Positions 30,900-39,948 of a stretch of DNA of 47,491 bases are shown one piece after another. Numbering within the stretch: the first letter of the stretch is position 1; each line of letters opens with the position of its first letter. Under the pieces are notes generated by a model. The model saw only the letters and a program-made list of their open reading frames with translations, did no database searches and was not told the DNA's origin. A program made the translations under genes and the position numbers. The stretch is from the NCBI GenBank assembly GCA_026400935.1, contig JAPLNX010000123.1:1-47491 (forward strand). The letters are read 5' to 3'. The DNA is from Planctomycetia bacterium (lineage in GTDB: Bacteria > Planctomycetota > Planctomycetia > Planctomycetales > Planctomycetaceae).

Positions 30900-32177
30900 A
30901 TGCTCGATCTGCAATTTGTCTGTGACAATCTCGAAGCCGTTGAAGCCAACTGTCGAAATCGTGGGGTGACCGTCGATCTGAGCCAAATCACTTCGCTTCG
31001 CGAGCGGCGAGGCCAGCTCATTGCCGAAGGGGACAATCTGCGTCGCGAACAGAAAGAGCTGTCTGCGATCATTCCCAAGACCAAAGACGCTGACGAAAAA
31101 CAAAAGCTGATCGCTCGTGGCAAGGAACTTCGCGAAGCGATTACGGCGAATGACAAACTGGTTGCCGATGTCGAACCGTTGCTGCGCGATGTGCTCGTCG
31201 GCATCCCGAACATGACGCATCCGGACGCTCCCATCGGCCAGGAAGCTGACAGCAAAGTTGTGCGCATCGTTGGCGAGATCAAGAAGTTCGACTTCAAGGC
31301 GCTCGATCACGTCGCGCTCGCCGAGAAGCATGATCTCATCGACCTCGAAGCCGGTGCGCGAGTCACGGGCCACGGCTTTTATTTCTTGAAGAACGAAGCA
31401 GTGCTGCTCGAACTGGCGTTGATCCAATACGCCGTCGACAAGCTGCGCAAGGCCGGATTTACGCTCCACACAACTCCCGATCTTGCTCGCATGGATGTGC
31501 TCGAAGGAACCGGATATCAACCGCGCGGGCCGGAGACGCAGATCTATTCAATCGCCGGAACCGACCTCAGCCTCGTCGCGACAGCGGAGATCACGCTAGG
31601 TGGAATGCTGAAGGATCACATCCTCGATCTCGAAAAGCTGCCGCTGAAGTACGCCGGTATCTCGCATTGCTTCCGCACGGAAGCGGGGTCTCACGGCAAG
31701 GCGACGAAGGGGATCTATCGCGTGCATCAATTCACGAAGGTCGAGATGTTCGGCTTCACCGCACCGGACGTTGCTGAGTCCGACAAGTTCCATCAAGAAA
31801 TCCTGAGCATCGAAGAAGATATCTTCCAAGGCTTGGGGATTCCGTACCGAGTGCTCGACATCGCCAGTGGCGATCTCGGTGGCCCGGCCTATCGCAAGTA
31901 TGACCTCGAAGCCTGGATGCCCGGTCGCGGCGAAGCGGGCGAGTGGGGCGAGATCACCTCCGCTTCAAACTGCACCGACTTCCAAGCCCGCCGCCTCGGC
32001 ATCCGCTGCAAGCTGCCAGACAAGAAGGGAACGCACTTCGTCCACACGCTCAACGGCACCGCCGTCGCCATCACGCGAGCCATGATTGCCCTCCTCGAAA
32101 ACCACCAACAACCCGACGGCAGCATCCTCATCCCAGAAGTGCTGAGGAAGTGGATGGGAGTTGAGCGGATTGGGTGA
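30900..32177 (+). CDS. serS: Seryl-tRNA synthetase
   Basis: A 425-residue class II aminoacyl-tRNA synthetase charging tRNA-Ser. The N-terminal ~110 residues form the tRNA-binding coiled-coil arm (LREQLIAEGDNLR-type heptads; here SLRERRGQLIAEGDNLRREQ). The catalytic core follows: GTGYQPRGPETQIYSI, TAEITLGGMLKDHI, motif 2 CFRTEAGSHGKATKGIYRVH, motif 2 loop partner QFTKVEMFGF, and motif 3 TLNGTAVAITRAMIALLENH. GEWGEITSASNCTDFQARR matches the serine-binding region. Length is standard. ATG 30900 follows the intergenic hairpin; no paralogue is nearby. Identification is secure. Confidence 0.97.
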   Translation: MLDLQFVCDNLEAVEANCRNRGVTVDLSQITSLRERRGQLIAEGDNLRREQKELSAIIPKTKDADEKQKLIARGKELREAITANDKLVADVEPLLRDVLVGIPNMTHPDAPIGQEADSKVVRIVGEIKKFDFKALDHVALAEKHDLIDLEAGARVTGHGFYFLKNEAVLLELALIQYAVDKLRKAGFTLHTTPDLARMDVLEGTGYQPRGPETQIYSIAGTDLSLVATAEITLGGMLKDHILDLEKLPLKYAGISHCFRTEAGSHGKATKGIYRVHQFTKVEMFGFTAPDVAESDKFHQEILSIEEDIFQGLGIPYRVLDIASGDLGGPAYRKYDLEAWMPGRGEAGEWGEITSASNCTDFQARRLGIRCKLPDKKGTHFVHTLNGTAVAITRAMIALLENHQQPDGSILIPEVLRKWMGVERIG

Positions 32178-32208
32178 GTTGGTTGACGAGTGATTGTGAT
32201 TGCATAAT

Positions 32209-32844
32209 TCAGGTTTGCGCCTCGCCGCGAATTTGTTCTGTGAGCAAATAGACGCGGGTGCTTGGATTGCCGCCGGAGTCACCACGCCTTTCGGCAGATT
32301 GATCCATTCGCCTTGCTCGAGTTACGGCCTCGGAATAGCCCGCTTCATAGGTCGCATAGTCAACATGTTTGTCATACTCCGGATCGAATTGCTTGAGCAT
32401 CGCAGCAAGCTTGTCTCGATGCTGCATTCCAGGGTTGTCTCGGAAATGCAAAAGCAGCCAAAGTTCAAAGCACGGATTCGAGATTGCTAACTCAATTCCA
32501 TTTGCGACAGCCATCTCTCGCGCTTCGTGAAGATTAGGATGATCGTCCACATCGTAGACACACCAAACTGAATCGAAGGCGAGGTTGTCATCGCCCTCTC
32601 GCTTCGCTCGCGCAAGCCCTTCGTTCTTGAGTTCCTTTGCGATTTCTACCAACGTCTTAGGCACGCCGTGGTCGTCTGCAATTTCCACTGTAACTCTTGG
32701 ATTTTGGCAGGCCCGCCAAAATCCATTGAAGTACCCAGGCTCAGTGATTTCGCCTTCGCACACGATCAGGATTATTGGTTTTGGATCACGGAATGGCGGA
32801 CGGCGTCCCGGTCTTCTCACACGATCACGGCGATGATTTGTCAT
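32209..32844 (-). CDS. rloB: RloB-like TOPRIM protein (AbiLii family)
   Basis: A 211-residue RloB-domain protein. RloB is a predicted TOPRIM-type nuclease: the acidic sites are seen in ILIVCEGEITEPGYFNGF (Glu) and VWCVYDVDDHPN (DxD), followed by ISNPCFELWLLLHF, a family signature. A basic Arg/Pro-rich N-terminus precedes it. Its start lies 6 nt after the stop of the AAA+ partner, so the two are one operon. RloA/RloB pairs, including AbiLi/AbiLii of lactococci, are known or predicted phage-defence modules; the ATPase is thought to control the toxic TOPRIM subunit. It converges on serS with only 31 bp between. Confidence 0.88.
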   Translation of the reverse strand: MTNHRRDRVRRPGRRPPFRDPKPIILIVCEGEITEPGYFNGFWRACQNPRVTVEIADDHGVPKTLVEIAKELKNEGLARAKREGDDNLAFDSVWCVYDVDDHPNLHEAREMAVANGIELAISNPCFELWLLLHFRDNPGMQHRDKLAAMLKQFDPEYDKHVDYATYEAGYSEAVTRARRMDQSAERRGDSGGNPSTRVYLLTEQIRGEAQT

Positions 32845-32850
32845 GTTGAC

Positions 32851-34137
32851 TCACTCCGCCGCGAACGAGAAGTTGCCAAGAAATGGGATAGCGCCGTAAC
32901 GCCCTTGGATGTAACCACGTTCCAAATTTTCCGCCTTGCGTGGCTTATAGTCGGTCAAGGGATAGACAACGGTCGCACCTTGATCGTCCTTCTCTGTTAG
33001 CCAAACTTGGTCCCGTCGCAGTGCAGGTTCACCTAGCGTCGTGCCCAGCAGGTTGGTGTCATGGGTCGTAAAAATTAACTGCGCGTTGTGAGGATTCGTT
33101 TTCGGATCATTGAACTGACGGACGATTTGCTGGGCGAGCGACGGATGCAGGCTCGCTTCCAGTTCATCCACCAAAAGAGTACCTCCATCACGAATTACCT
33201 CTAAGATGGGAGCGGCGAAACGGAAAAGAGTCCGCGTCCCGCGCGATTCCTCTTCAAGTGGCAGCCATGCATCGTCAGAGTTATTCTTGTGCTTCAAGTG
33301 GAATCGCGGTCGATTAGCCCGCCGAGGTAAGTCATTTGATTCACTCTTTTCGACCTTTAGATCCACGATTCCGATGTCAGCGCTCCTTAGCAAGGTGCGG
33401 AAACGATCTAAGAGTGGTTCTTCCGATGGCGTTTCGGGAAAAAGGCTCGGCTGGTTTGTTTCATTGCTTATTTGCTCAAACAGCCGAAGAACAACAGACT
33501 CGCTCGACGGTATTGCACGCGACACCGTCTCTCTACCTGCGGGCACGTTGATCGGTTGAAGTGTCCGAAACCACGAAAAAATCCCATGAAGTTGCTGGTG
33601 TCGATGTTGCACCGCTGTTGACAGGAATAAAGCATTCGACCGTGTGACTTCTTCAATCAGTTTATTCTCGCCCTTTAGATTCTCCCCAAACTTGTATTTA
33701 CTGCCGTCCCGCTCAAACCAAATTTGCTTTTTGGCATTCGGCCAGGCATACAGCCACTCTTCCAAAACACATTCATCGGAGACCAAAAAGCCGTATTGAT
33801 ATCTCACATTTTCGACAAGGATTGCCACTTCAAACAGCGATGGCTCAGCCCTTCTCGGTCCCCAAGCAAATTGATTCCGTGGCACTCCTTCATCGGGTGA
33901 CCAAAACCTATGCGAAAAAAGAACGGTCTCACGCATGAATGCGAGCGCGTTCAGAACATTGCTCTTTCCGCTGGCATTCGCTCCATACAGAGCAGCGACC
34001 GGCAACAGACATTCCGAATGGCCATCAACATGACGAGGTCGCGAATCGGCGGTGTCGCCAATACGCCCCGCCTCCATTGTTAGCACCTGCTCATCGCGCA
34101 AAGAGCGGTGATTTTCGACCCGAAACTCTATCAGCAT
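32851..34137 (-). CDS. rloA: RloA-like AAA+ ATPase (AbiLi family)
   Basis: A 428-residue ABC/SMC-type AAA ATPase of the AAA_15/AAA_21 kind. N-terminal MLIEFRVENHRSLRDEQVLT is the usual opening; Walker A is GANASGKS at 52-59, with a signature-like EEESRGTRTLFRF, Walker B TLLVDELEASLHP and an H-loop FTTHDTNLL. ATG 34137 is chosen because AGGAG is 8 nt upstream and it starts exactly at the family N-terminus; the open frame continues to 34185. It is cotranscribed with rloB, 6 nt downstream. I infer the ATPase senses infection or nucleic-acid state and licenses RloB. Base composition is slightly less GC-rich than neighbours, in keeping with horizontal spread of such modules. Confidence 0.88.
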   Translation of the reverse strand: MLIEFRVENHRSLRDEQVLTMEAGRIGDTADSRPRHVDGHSECLLPVAALYGANASGKSNVLNALAFMRETVLFSHRFWSPDEGVPRNQFAWGPRRAEPSLFEVAILVENVRYQYGFLVSDECVLEEWLYAWPNAKKQIWFERDGSKYKFGENLKGENKLIEEVTRSNALFLSTAVQHRHQQLHGIFSWFRTLQPINVPAGRETVSRAIPSSESVVLRLFEQISNETNQPSLFPETPSEEPLLDRFRTLLRSADIGIVDLKVEKSESNDLPRRANRPRFHLKHKNNSDDAWLPLEEESRGTRTLFRFAAPILEVIRDGGTLLVDELEASLHPSLAQQIVRQFNDPKTNPHNAQLIFTTHDTNLLGTTLGEPALRRDQVWLTEKDDQGATVVYPLTDYKPRKAENLERGYIQGRYGAIPFLGNFSFAAE

Positions 34138-34155
34138 GTGATGTCTCCTGCCGTC

Positions 34156-34185
34156 AATATACTCTTTTACAGACAACTGCCGCAA
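34156..34185 (-). promoter_or_regulatory. Candidate promoter for rloAB
   Basis: On the minus strand TTGCGG (34185-34180) and TATATT (34161-34156) are separated by 18 bp. The predicted start would give a very short leader, partly overlapping the ribosome binding site of rloA, which weakens the call. Confidence 0.25.
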
Positions 34186-34316
34186 GAAAAGTGCGCAGAA
34201 CGCAAGAAGAATCGGTTTGGGGTAGCAGATTGACTAGGATTGGAAGGGACGGGAATGGGATGCGACAGGGCATTGGCGGACAGTGAAGGTCTTCGTTTCT
34301 TTACGCTCAGGCCATC

Positions 34317-34646
34317 GTGTTCCCACTGCGTCTGAACCATCGACAGCGAAAAAACCGTGACGAGCTCAGAACAGAGCCGAATGTTGCCGACAAATTGACT
34401 CGCGGCGAAGCATTGTCGAACCTGGAACAGGCCGAATTGGAGCACTGGCACGCTCGGTTGGATCGGGTCGAGGGTGCTGTGCTCGCGCGGGCAGTCGCCT
34501 CGCTGAAGTTGGCCGTGGTAGAAGCTCAGATGGCCCTGGCGACGGCGCAACTGCAAAGCGTCACGCAACGCATCCAAACTCTGTCGGCTGAGAATGCGGT
34601 GGTGTGACAAGAGATCGCGGACCTGCAACGCCAGTTGAGCCAATGA
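34317..34646 (+). pseudogene. Interrupted coiled-coil hypothetical gene
   Basis: A frame opening at GTG 34317 encodes VADKLTRGEALSNLEQAELE and HWHARLDRVEGA, then a heptad-like helix (ARAVASLKLAVVEAQMALAT, AQLQSVTQRIQTLSAENAVV). It reaches TGA at 34605-34607, then stays in the same frame as QEIADLQRQLSQ to a second TGA at 34644. The coiled-coil pattern continues across the first stop, which suggests a nonsense mutation in a once longer gene. No ATG or ribosome binding site fits the N-terminus, so the 5' end also looks decayed. The family is not identified with certainty; it resembles small LSxxEQAELE coiled-coil proteins. Confidence 0.45.
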
Positions 34647-34673
34647 TCGTTGAATCGCGAACCGCTTTCGCTT

Positions 34674-35636
34674 CTACGTCACCGCAGCTTTGGAAATGAT
34701 TGGACCACGAGCAGCAATGGCTGCGTTGATGTGAGCGATTTGGTCGGCGGTGAGCGACCAAGACATCGCCTCGGCATTTTGTTGAATTTGGTGCGGGCGC
34801 TTGGCACCGCAGAGAGCGGAAGTGATGCATGCTCGCTGGATGGTCCAGTTGAGCACAATCTGTGAGACCGGTTTATCGAGTTCAGCCGCAAGCTCGCGAA
34901 GACGGTCCAGGAAGTCTTGGTTCTTTTGCCATTCGTCACCGGAAAACATCGGGTATTTGCGGCGACCGTCTTTGGGATCGAAGACGTAATCACGTGGCAG
35001 ATGTCCGGCCAGCAAGCCCTTCATGAGCGGCCAATAAACAATGACTGACACTCCGTGTTCGACGCACCACGGCACCTGTGAATCTTCGATCTCGCGTTGC
35101 AGCATATTGAAGTGCGGTTGATAAGCAGCAAGGGGGCACGCTTCGTGAAACGCAGCGAGTTGCTCGACACTCGCGTTCGATAAGCCAGCACTCAAAACCT
35201 TCCCCTGCTGAATGAGTTCGCCAATGGCGCCGGCGGACTCTGCGATAGGGACGTTCGGATCGGGAGCATGCAGGTAGTACAGCTCGACCCGATCTGTCTT
35301 GAGGCGACGCAAACTTTCGTCACATTCACGGCGCAATGTATCGGGACGACCGCAGCGAGTCTGCTTGCCCGATTCCCAATGAATGCCCCCTTTGGTTGCG
35401 AGCACGATTTTGTCGCGATCGCTTCCCAGCACGCGAGCAATCATCTGCTCGCTCTCACCTTCAAAGCCGTAGCAATAAGCGGTGTCGAAGAACTTGATCC
35501 CAGAATCAAACGCACTCTTTAACGTGGCCAAGCTGTCCGACTCGTTGACGTCGATGCTGGTGATTCCAGTGATCGGCCAGCAGCCCATTCCGAGCGGCGA
35601 GATACGAAGATTTGTCTGACCAAGTGGGCGAAGCAT
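34674..35636 (-). CDS. Aldo/keto reductase
   Basis: A 320-residue NADPH-dependent aldo/keto reductase with a TIM-barrel fold. Visible: the opening MLRPLGQTNLRISPLGMGCW, catalytic Asp/Tyr in IKFFDTAYCYGFEGESEQMI, catalytic Lys in IVLATKGGIHW, catalytic His in ELYYLHAPDPNVP, GLSNASVEQL, and the C-terminal NWTIQRACITSALCGAKRPH cofactor region. All four tetrad positions are present. ATG 35636 is chosen because GGAG is 8 nt upstream. It should reduce carbonyls or oxidise sugars in the cytoplasm; the substrate is unknown. It lies 115 bp downstream of rpsA on the same strand, with a palindromic repeat between, so it is probably a separate unit. Confidence 0.9.
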   Translation of the reverse strand: MLRPLGQTNLRISPLGMGCWPITGITSIDVNESDSLATLKSAFDSGIKFFDTAYCYGFEGESEQMIARVLGSDRDKIVLATKGGIHWESGKQTRCGRPDTLRRECDESLRRLKTDRVELYYLHAPDPNVPIAESAGAIGELIQQGKVLSAGLSNASVEQLAAFHEACPLAAYQPHFNMLQREIEDSQVPWCVEHGVSVIVYWPLMKGLLAGHLPRDYVFDPKDGRRKYPMFSGDEWQKNQDFLDRLRELAAELDKPVSQIVLNWTIQRACITSALCGAKRPHQIQQNAEAMSWSLTADQIAHINAAIAARGPIISKAAVT

Positions 35637-35664
35637 TCGCCGCTCTCCTGGAGGTGACTTCAAG

Positions 35665-35741
35665 AAACAAGCACGACGCTCCAGCGAGTGGTCGAAGTCG
35701 TTTGCGAGTTTCGGCCACTCGCTGCAGCGTCGTACTTGTTT
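35665..35741. repeat. Palindromic repeat, ACAAGCACGACGCTCCAGCG type
   Basis: AACAAGCACGACGCTCCAGC-GAGTGG (to 35691) pairs with CCACTCGCTGCAGCGTCGTACTTGTT (35715-35740), about 24 of 26 positions. It occupies the rpsA-aldo/keto reductase gap and may also end rpsA transcription. Confidence 0.65.
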
Positions 35742-35750
35742 AACTGACGG

Positions 35751-37301
35751 TTACCGAAAGTCACCGGGATTGCCGAAGAGGCCGCTTCCTTTGCGTGGAT
35801 CGACTTCTTTGCCACCTTTCAGCGGCGTCTTGCGACGTGGTGGCGGCGCTGCTGGGGCCTCTTCCTCGACGACCTCGGACTTCGGAGCTTCCGGTTTCGC
35901 TTTCAGTGCCTTCAGCGAAAGGCTGATACGTCGCTTGAGCGGATCTACTTCGCGGACCTGCAGTTCCAGTTCTTGACCGACAGCGACAACGTCGGCCACG
36001 CGGTTGATCCGCTTGTGGTCGAGTTCGCTGATGTGAACCATGCCTTCAACGCCCGGCTCCAATTCAACGAACGCACCAAAGTCAGTGAGTCGAGTGACCT
36101 TGCCATTGACGTTCTGGCCTTGGAAGTAGTTCGTCGCGGCTTGTTCCCACGGACTGATGCTGAGTTGCTTGAGGCTGAGTCCGATCTTCTGTTTGTCTTC
36201 GCTGATCGTGATGACCTTGACCTGCACTGCTTGGCCTTCGGCAAGCATTTCTTTCGGATGCTTGATGTGCTGCCAACTAATCTGGCCGATGTGCAGGAAT
36301 CCGTCCACGCCACCGAGATCAACGAACGCGCCGTAATCCTTCACCGACTTCACGACGCCATCGAGCGTGTTGCCCACTTCCAGCGTTGCCAGAATTTTCT
36401 CGTGAGCCGCATGTCGCACTTCTTCGAGGATCGCTTTGCGGCTGACGATGAGATTTCGTTTTCCTTTATTGGCTTCGGTGATTTGCACACGGAGCTTCTG
36501 TCCGACATAAACTTCCAGGCTCTCAACAAATCGAACATCAACTTGACCGGCCGGCATGAAGCCACGCAACGATCCAACGGTGACTTCGAGGCCCCCTTTG
36601 TTCGTCTTCGTGACAACACAATCGACGACCATACCCGCTTGAATTTCATCCCAGTTGCCAGAAACTCGCTGCTTACCGCTCGGAAGACTGACGTGAATCA
36701 AGCCCTCGTTTGGCGAAACACGCTGGACCATAACTTCAACTTCAGTTCCGACTGCCGGCAGTTCTTTTCCTTCATACTGCTTTGTCGGGAGCACGCCCTG
36801 GGAGCGAAAGCCAAGATCGAGAAACACATCTTCGCCGTGAATCAGTGCGACCTTACCCTTAATTCGCTTGCCTTGTTCCAGCGCCTCTTCTTCAGGGATA
36901 TCAGCCGCCGCCGCCGTCTTTGCAGAAGCCACACCAGGAGGTGTTGCTGCATTTCCAGCCAAGGCGGCATTGATCTCCGCTTCTAAGTCAATGTCGAGAT
37001 TTTCTTCGAGCGGAACTTCCACACTGCCATGCGGAATTGATGCAGACACATCGCGCACTCGGCGAGCTTCTCGCTCTGCTTCGGCGTCAATGTCCCGGTC
37101 CATCTTGACCACATCCACTGATGCAACCGCCTTCAAGTCGGCCCCCGTGGGATTCAACGTCACACGGCGACCAGAGTCCGTCGTCGTAACGGGCTCGGTT
37201 GTTCCGGCGGCTGTTGTTTGTGGGACGCCTGCATCAGCATCAAGATTGAGCGGAGCGGCAACGACTGGATCGACGAGGTTCGTGGTGGGATCAGAGGTCA
37301 T
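35751..37301 (-). CDS. rpsA: 30S ribosomal protein S1-like protein (four S1 domains)
   Basis: A 516-residue protein with four S1 RNA-binding domains: (1) [20 protein letters not shown], (2) [19 protein letters not shown], (3) [20 protein letters not shown] with [11 protein letters not shown], and (4) [20 protein letters not shown] with [12 protein letters not shown]. coli S1 has six. The N-terminal ~130 residues are a Thr/Val/Ala- and acid-rich extension, and the C-terminus is a basic Pro/Lys tail ([20 protein letters not shown]). It should help mRNA bind the 30S subunit. ATG 37301 follows AGGATTTG. It is divergent from nothing; the DtxR-type gene lies upstream on the same strand. The leader at 37302-37470 has a small GGGGATTGCAAATGGATTCC hairpin. 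Confidence 0.93.
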   Translation of the reverse strand: MTSDPTTNLVDPVVAAPLNLDADAGVPQTTAAGTTEPVTTTDSGRRVTLNPTGADLKAVASVDVVKMDRDIDAEAEREARRVRDVSASIPHGSVEVPLEENLDIDLEAEINAALAGNAATPPGVASAKTAAAADIPEEEALEQGKRIKGKVALIHGEDVFLDLGFRSQGVLPTKQYEGKELPAVGTEVEVMVQRVSPNEGLIHVSLPSGKQRVSGNWDEIQAGMVVDCVVTKTNKGGLEVTVGSLRGFMPAGQVDVRFVESLEVYVGQKLRVQITEANKGKRNLIVSRKAILEEVRHAAHEKILATLEVGNTLDGVVKSVKDYGAFVDLGGVDGFLHIGQISWQHIKHPKEMLAEGQAVQVKVITISEDKQKIGLSLKQLSISPWEQAATNYFQGQNVNGKVTRLTDFGAFVELEPGVEGMVHISELDHKRINRVADVVAVGQELELQVREVDPLKRRISLSLKALKAKPEAPKSEVVEEEAPAAPPPRRKTPLKGGKEVDPRKGSGLFGNPGDFR

Positions 37302-37470
37302 GCGGGACAAATCCTGAAACACAACAGCAACAAGGGAGGGCGGCTATTCGTGATCAGAGTTCACACGCTCGAACAGCCAAATTGCATCGAAAGCGTACTG
37401 GCGGGGAATCCATTTGCAATCCCCACGGACTCCGTCTGAAAGAGTTATCAACGATCGTGCAGATCATACC

Positions 37471-38151
37471 TCAAGGTTTCGCATCATCGACGAGCACTAC
37501 CAATAGCTGCTCGGCGGCCGCACGCCCCATCGCGACCGATCGTTCGCCACGACGGAGCACCACCAAGCCAGCCGCCTCGTTTGTTTGCTCGACCAAGCCA
37601 GTGACGCCGATCGTTAAGTCTGCATCGGACAGGTACCGCAAGAACTCAGGGTCTTGATGCAAGACTCGCGCAAGCCTGACATGTGAGCCAACCGAAACGT
37701 CGCTTAGCGGACGGCTTGCCTCACCGTTTGTTCGAAGGTCGCCGTTCGCAGCCGGGATCGGATCGCCGTGCGGGTCGCACTGTGGGTTTTCCAAATAGTC
37801 GTCGATCCGATCGATCAAAAAATCGCTGACAGCGTGCTCCATGTGCTCCGCCTCCTCGTGCACTTGATCCCAAGTGAGGCCGAGCGTCCGAACCAGAAAC
37901 AACTCAATCAACCGGTGCCGCCGCAACATTCGTAAGGCGAGCGTTCGCCCTGCTTCCGTCAGGCTGACCCCTTCGTATGGGCGATATGTCGCCAGTCCCG
38001 CTTCGGCCAGTGCCTTCTGCATACTTGTGACAGTTCCCGGCGAGACTTTCAGTGTCTGTGCCAACTTGCCTGTCGTGACGGTGGTCACATCTGAACCGGC
38101 CGATATTTGCCAGATCGCTTTGAGGTAATTTTCAACGGTGAGGCTGGGCAT
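37471..38151 (-). CDS. DtxR/MntR-family metal-dependent transcriptional regulator
   Basis: A 226-residue metalloregulator. The N-terminal winged helix starts SLTVENYLKAIWQISAG and has TTGKLAQTLKVSPGTVTSMQ as its helix-turn-helix. The dimerisation/metal-binding region follows: RRHRLIELFLVRTLGL, WDQVHEEAEHMEHAVS (metal ligand His/Glu), and NPQCDPHGDPIP, the classic Cys-His site of IdeR/DtxR. A C-terminal FeoA/SH3-like domain begins near residue 150. With Fe2+ or Mn2+ it would bind operators to control metal uptake or storage; no metal gene is adjacent, so its targets lie elsewhere. Two tiny zinc-ribbon membrane protein genes lie just upstream on the same strand. Confidence 0.92.
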   Translation of the reverse strand: MPSLTVENYLKAIWQISAGSDVTTVTTGKLAQTLKVSPGTVTSMQKALAEAGLATYRPYEGVSLTEAGRTLALRMLRRHRLIELFLVRTLGLTWDQVHEEAEHMEHAVSDFLIDRIDDYLENPQCDPHGDPIPAANGDLRTNGEASRPLSDVSVGSHVRLARVLHQDPEFLRYLSDADLTIGVTGLVEQTNEAAGLVVLRRGERSVAMGRAAAEQLLVVLVDDAKP

Positions 38152-38163
38152 AACACGCGGACC

Positions 38164-38370
38164 TTACAACTCTGAATCGCACGACGTGCAGCGACCATTT
38201 GTTGGAACTGTTTCCTTCCCACAATGCGGGCAATTTAACGTCGCGTGCCCCGACTGTATCCCCTTGAATAAACCAACCAACGCCGACAGGCCGCGCCAGA
38301 AAACGAAGCATACGACGATGCCGACAAGTCCGAATAAGATCAATGTCACGATACCCATTCTCGATGCCAT
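38164..38370 (-). CDS. Small membrane protein with C-terminal zinc ribbon (1)
   Basis: A 68-residue protein: one transmembrane helix (IVTLILFGLVGIVVCFVFW) and a C-terminal zinc ribbon with two CxxC pairs (NCPHCGKE and RCTSCDSE). It ends 13 bp before the start of the DtxR-type gene, so the two are likely cotranscribed. The start may be ATG 38370 or the in-frame ATG 38358. It is a likely paralogue of the gene at 38472-38693. Function unknown; the architecture suggests a membrane-anchored metal-binding or protein-contact domain. Confidence 0.65.
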   Translation of the reverse strand: MASRMGIVTLILFGLVGIVVCFVFWRGLSALVGLFKGIQSGHATLNCPHCGKETVPTNGRCTSCDSEL

Positions 38371-38471
38371 CTCGATTGTTTTTCGATCAAGTTCGCTCGT
38401 CGGTACTCAATCCAAATTAGCTCGACGTGCCGGCAAGGAAGTTTAAGGCAACCCTCGCTCGTGGGTCGAAG

Positions 38472-38693
38472 CTACTGCAACTCACCGTCGCAATTTTCGC
38501 AAGTCTTACGATTTGCTGCCGTTTCATGCCCGCAATGAAAACAAGTCAACGTTGGGTTTTTCTCACCCCAAGTTGCCAGTGAATCCAAACTGACTCCGCA
38601 ACACCAGCAGGCGATCATGACGACGACGAGACCGAGGACTAGCAATGCGGCCATCCAGCCGAATGCACCGTAAAAGTAGTAGTAGTACCACAT
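38472..38693 (-). CDS. Small membrane protein with C-terminal zinc ribbon (2)
   Basis: A 73-residue protein with an aromatic start (MWYYYYFYGAFGWMAALLVL), one membrane helix and a C-terminal zinc ribbon (TCFHCGHE and TCENCDGE). ATG 38693 has GAGG about 6 nt upstream, a good start. It shares size, order and ribbon pattern with the gene at 38164-38370, 101 bp downstream, so a tandem duplication is likely. I do not know the function. Confidence 0.65.
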   Translation of the reverse strand: MWYYYYFYGAFGWMAALLVLGLVVVMIACWCCGVSLDSLATWGEKNPTLTCFHCGHETAANRKTCENCDGELQ

Positions 38694-38918
38694 GACAGGC
38701 CTCGCTGAGTGTTGCAGCGGATTCTATGAGTACTTGCTGAAAAAAGTAGGCGTGCCTCAACAGACGAGTCGCTCAGTGAATCGAAGATTCAAGCCAGACT
38801 GTGGTCGGCCTACGATTTCGTGCCCACTTGCGATTGCAGCGATATGACTCCGTTTCGCTTCCGCACTACGATCTCGGCGAATGTTTCAGAACGACTCGGT
38901 TTGCAGAAAGCGTCGCTC

Positions 38919-39812
38919 ATGCCTTTAGTTGACACCTCACAATTCGGCGTGCCCCCAGATTCACAAACGGTTGGAGTTGCATTCGCGAGGCTGTGCGACG
39001 TGATCGCGAAGCTCCGCTCACCAACCGGCTGTCCGTGGGATCGCCAGCAGACGCTCGAAACCATCAAGCCGTTTACTCTTGAAGAAACTTACGAACTGCT
39101 TGAAGCCATCGATTCCCAGGACGACACGGCGATTACCGAAGAACTCGGAGACGTGCTCTTGCAAGTCGTCCTCGACGCACAAATCGGTCGCGATGAAGGA
39201 CGATTCGACATTCTGCAAGTGCTCGAGGTTATCACTCGCAAGATGATCGACCGGCATCCGCATGTATTTGAGGTCGAGCAAGCTCACACGGCGGATGATG
39301 TGCTCCGTAATTGGGATCGGCAGAAGCAAAAGGAAAAGCAACGAGACTCGATTTTCGACGGACTCCCTAGTGCGCTGCCGGCTCTGGCACGCTGCTCACG
39401 GGTTGCCGAGAAGGCTGCTCGGGTCGGCTACGATTTCCCGCATCGAGCCATGCTGTTCGACAAGTTAAGTGAGGAGATCAAAGAACTCGCTCTTGAGTTG
39501 TTTCCCGGCGGCGAGATTCCGCACATCGCGGCGTCTGTGGAAATGGCGCCTGTTCCTGATGAGCCGATCACCGACGCCGCTTTGCGAGACCGCATTGAAG
39601 GTGAATTTGGAGACGTTTTGTTTGTCGTGGCCAACTTGGCTCGACGTTGGAAGATCAATCCCGAAGAAGCGCTTCGCCGCAGTACCACAAAGTTCGAGAG
39701 GCGAGTTCGTTTCATCGAAGAAGAGCTCCGGCAACAAGGTCGAAGTATTCGCGAGGCATCGCTTCAGGAGATGGAAGAGTTGTATCAAACAGGCAAGCGG
39801 CGCGAGTCGTGA
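38919..39812 (+). CDS. mazG: Nucleoside triphosphate pyrophosphohydrolase MazG
   Basis: A 297-residue all-alpha NTP pyrophosphohydrolase that hydrolyses (d)NTPs to monophosphate and PPi. Two MazG-type repeats are visible: the first has [31 protein letters not shown] and [16 protein letters not shown], and the second has [13 protein letters not shown] and [20 protein letters not shown]. The EExxE and ExxD metal motifs are present in both halves. The second half carries an insertion of about 30 residues ([20 protein letters not shown]). An open frame extends upstream to 38820, but family proteins begin near this point; ATG 38844 is an alternative. It stands directly upstream of the ATP synthase operon, 136 bp away. 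Confidence 0.92.
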   Translation: MPLVDTSQFGVPPDSQTVGVAFARLCDVIAKLRSPTGCPWDRQQTLETIKPFTLEETYELLEAIDSQDDTAITEELGDVLLQVVLDAQIGRDEGRFDILQVLEVITRKMIDRHPHVFEVEQAHTADDVLRNWDRQKQKEKQRDSIFDGLPSALPALARCSRVAEKAARVGYDFPHRAMLFDKLSEEIKELALELFPGGEIPHIAASVEMAPVPDEPITDAALRDRIEGEFGDVLFVVANLARRWKINPEEALRRSTTKFERRVRFIEEELRQQGRSIREASLQEMEELYQTGKRRES

Positions 39813-39948
39813 GTCTTGGCTGTTCCCACACGTGAGAAGCAAAAGGTCCGTCGCTTGGGAAAACCTTGCGAAGCTGTCAGCCGGTCGCTTGATAGGCCAC
39901 TGAGGCACCCCTATGCTCCCGCCCTTCTTTGGGCTCCCTGGGGCAATC

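Noticed and set aside
30427-30969. Open plus frame across the end of the M24 gene and the hairpin before serS
   Set aside because: It is low-complexity Arg/Ser/Thr sequence in a frame other than the M24 and serS genes, and includes repeat-derived residues.
35973-36986. 337-codon open frame on plus opposite rpsA
   Set aside because: The S1 domains on minus are unmistakable; the plus frame has no domain.
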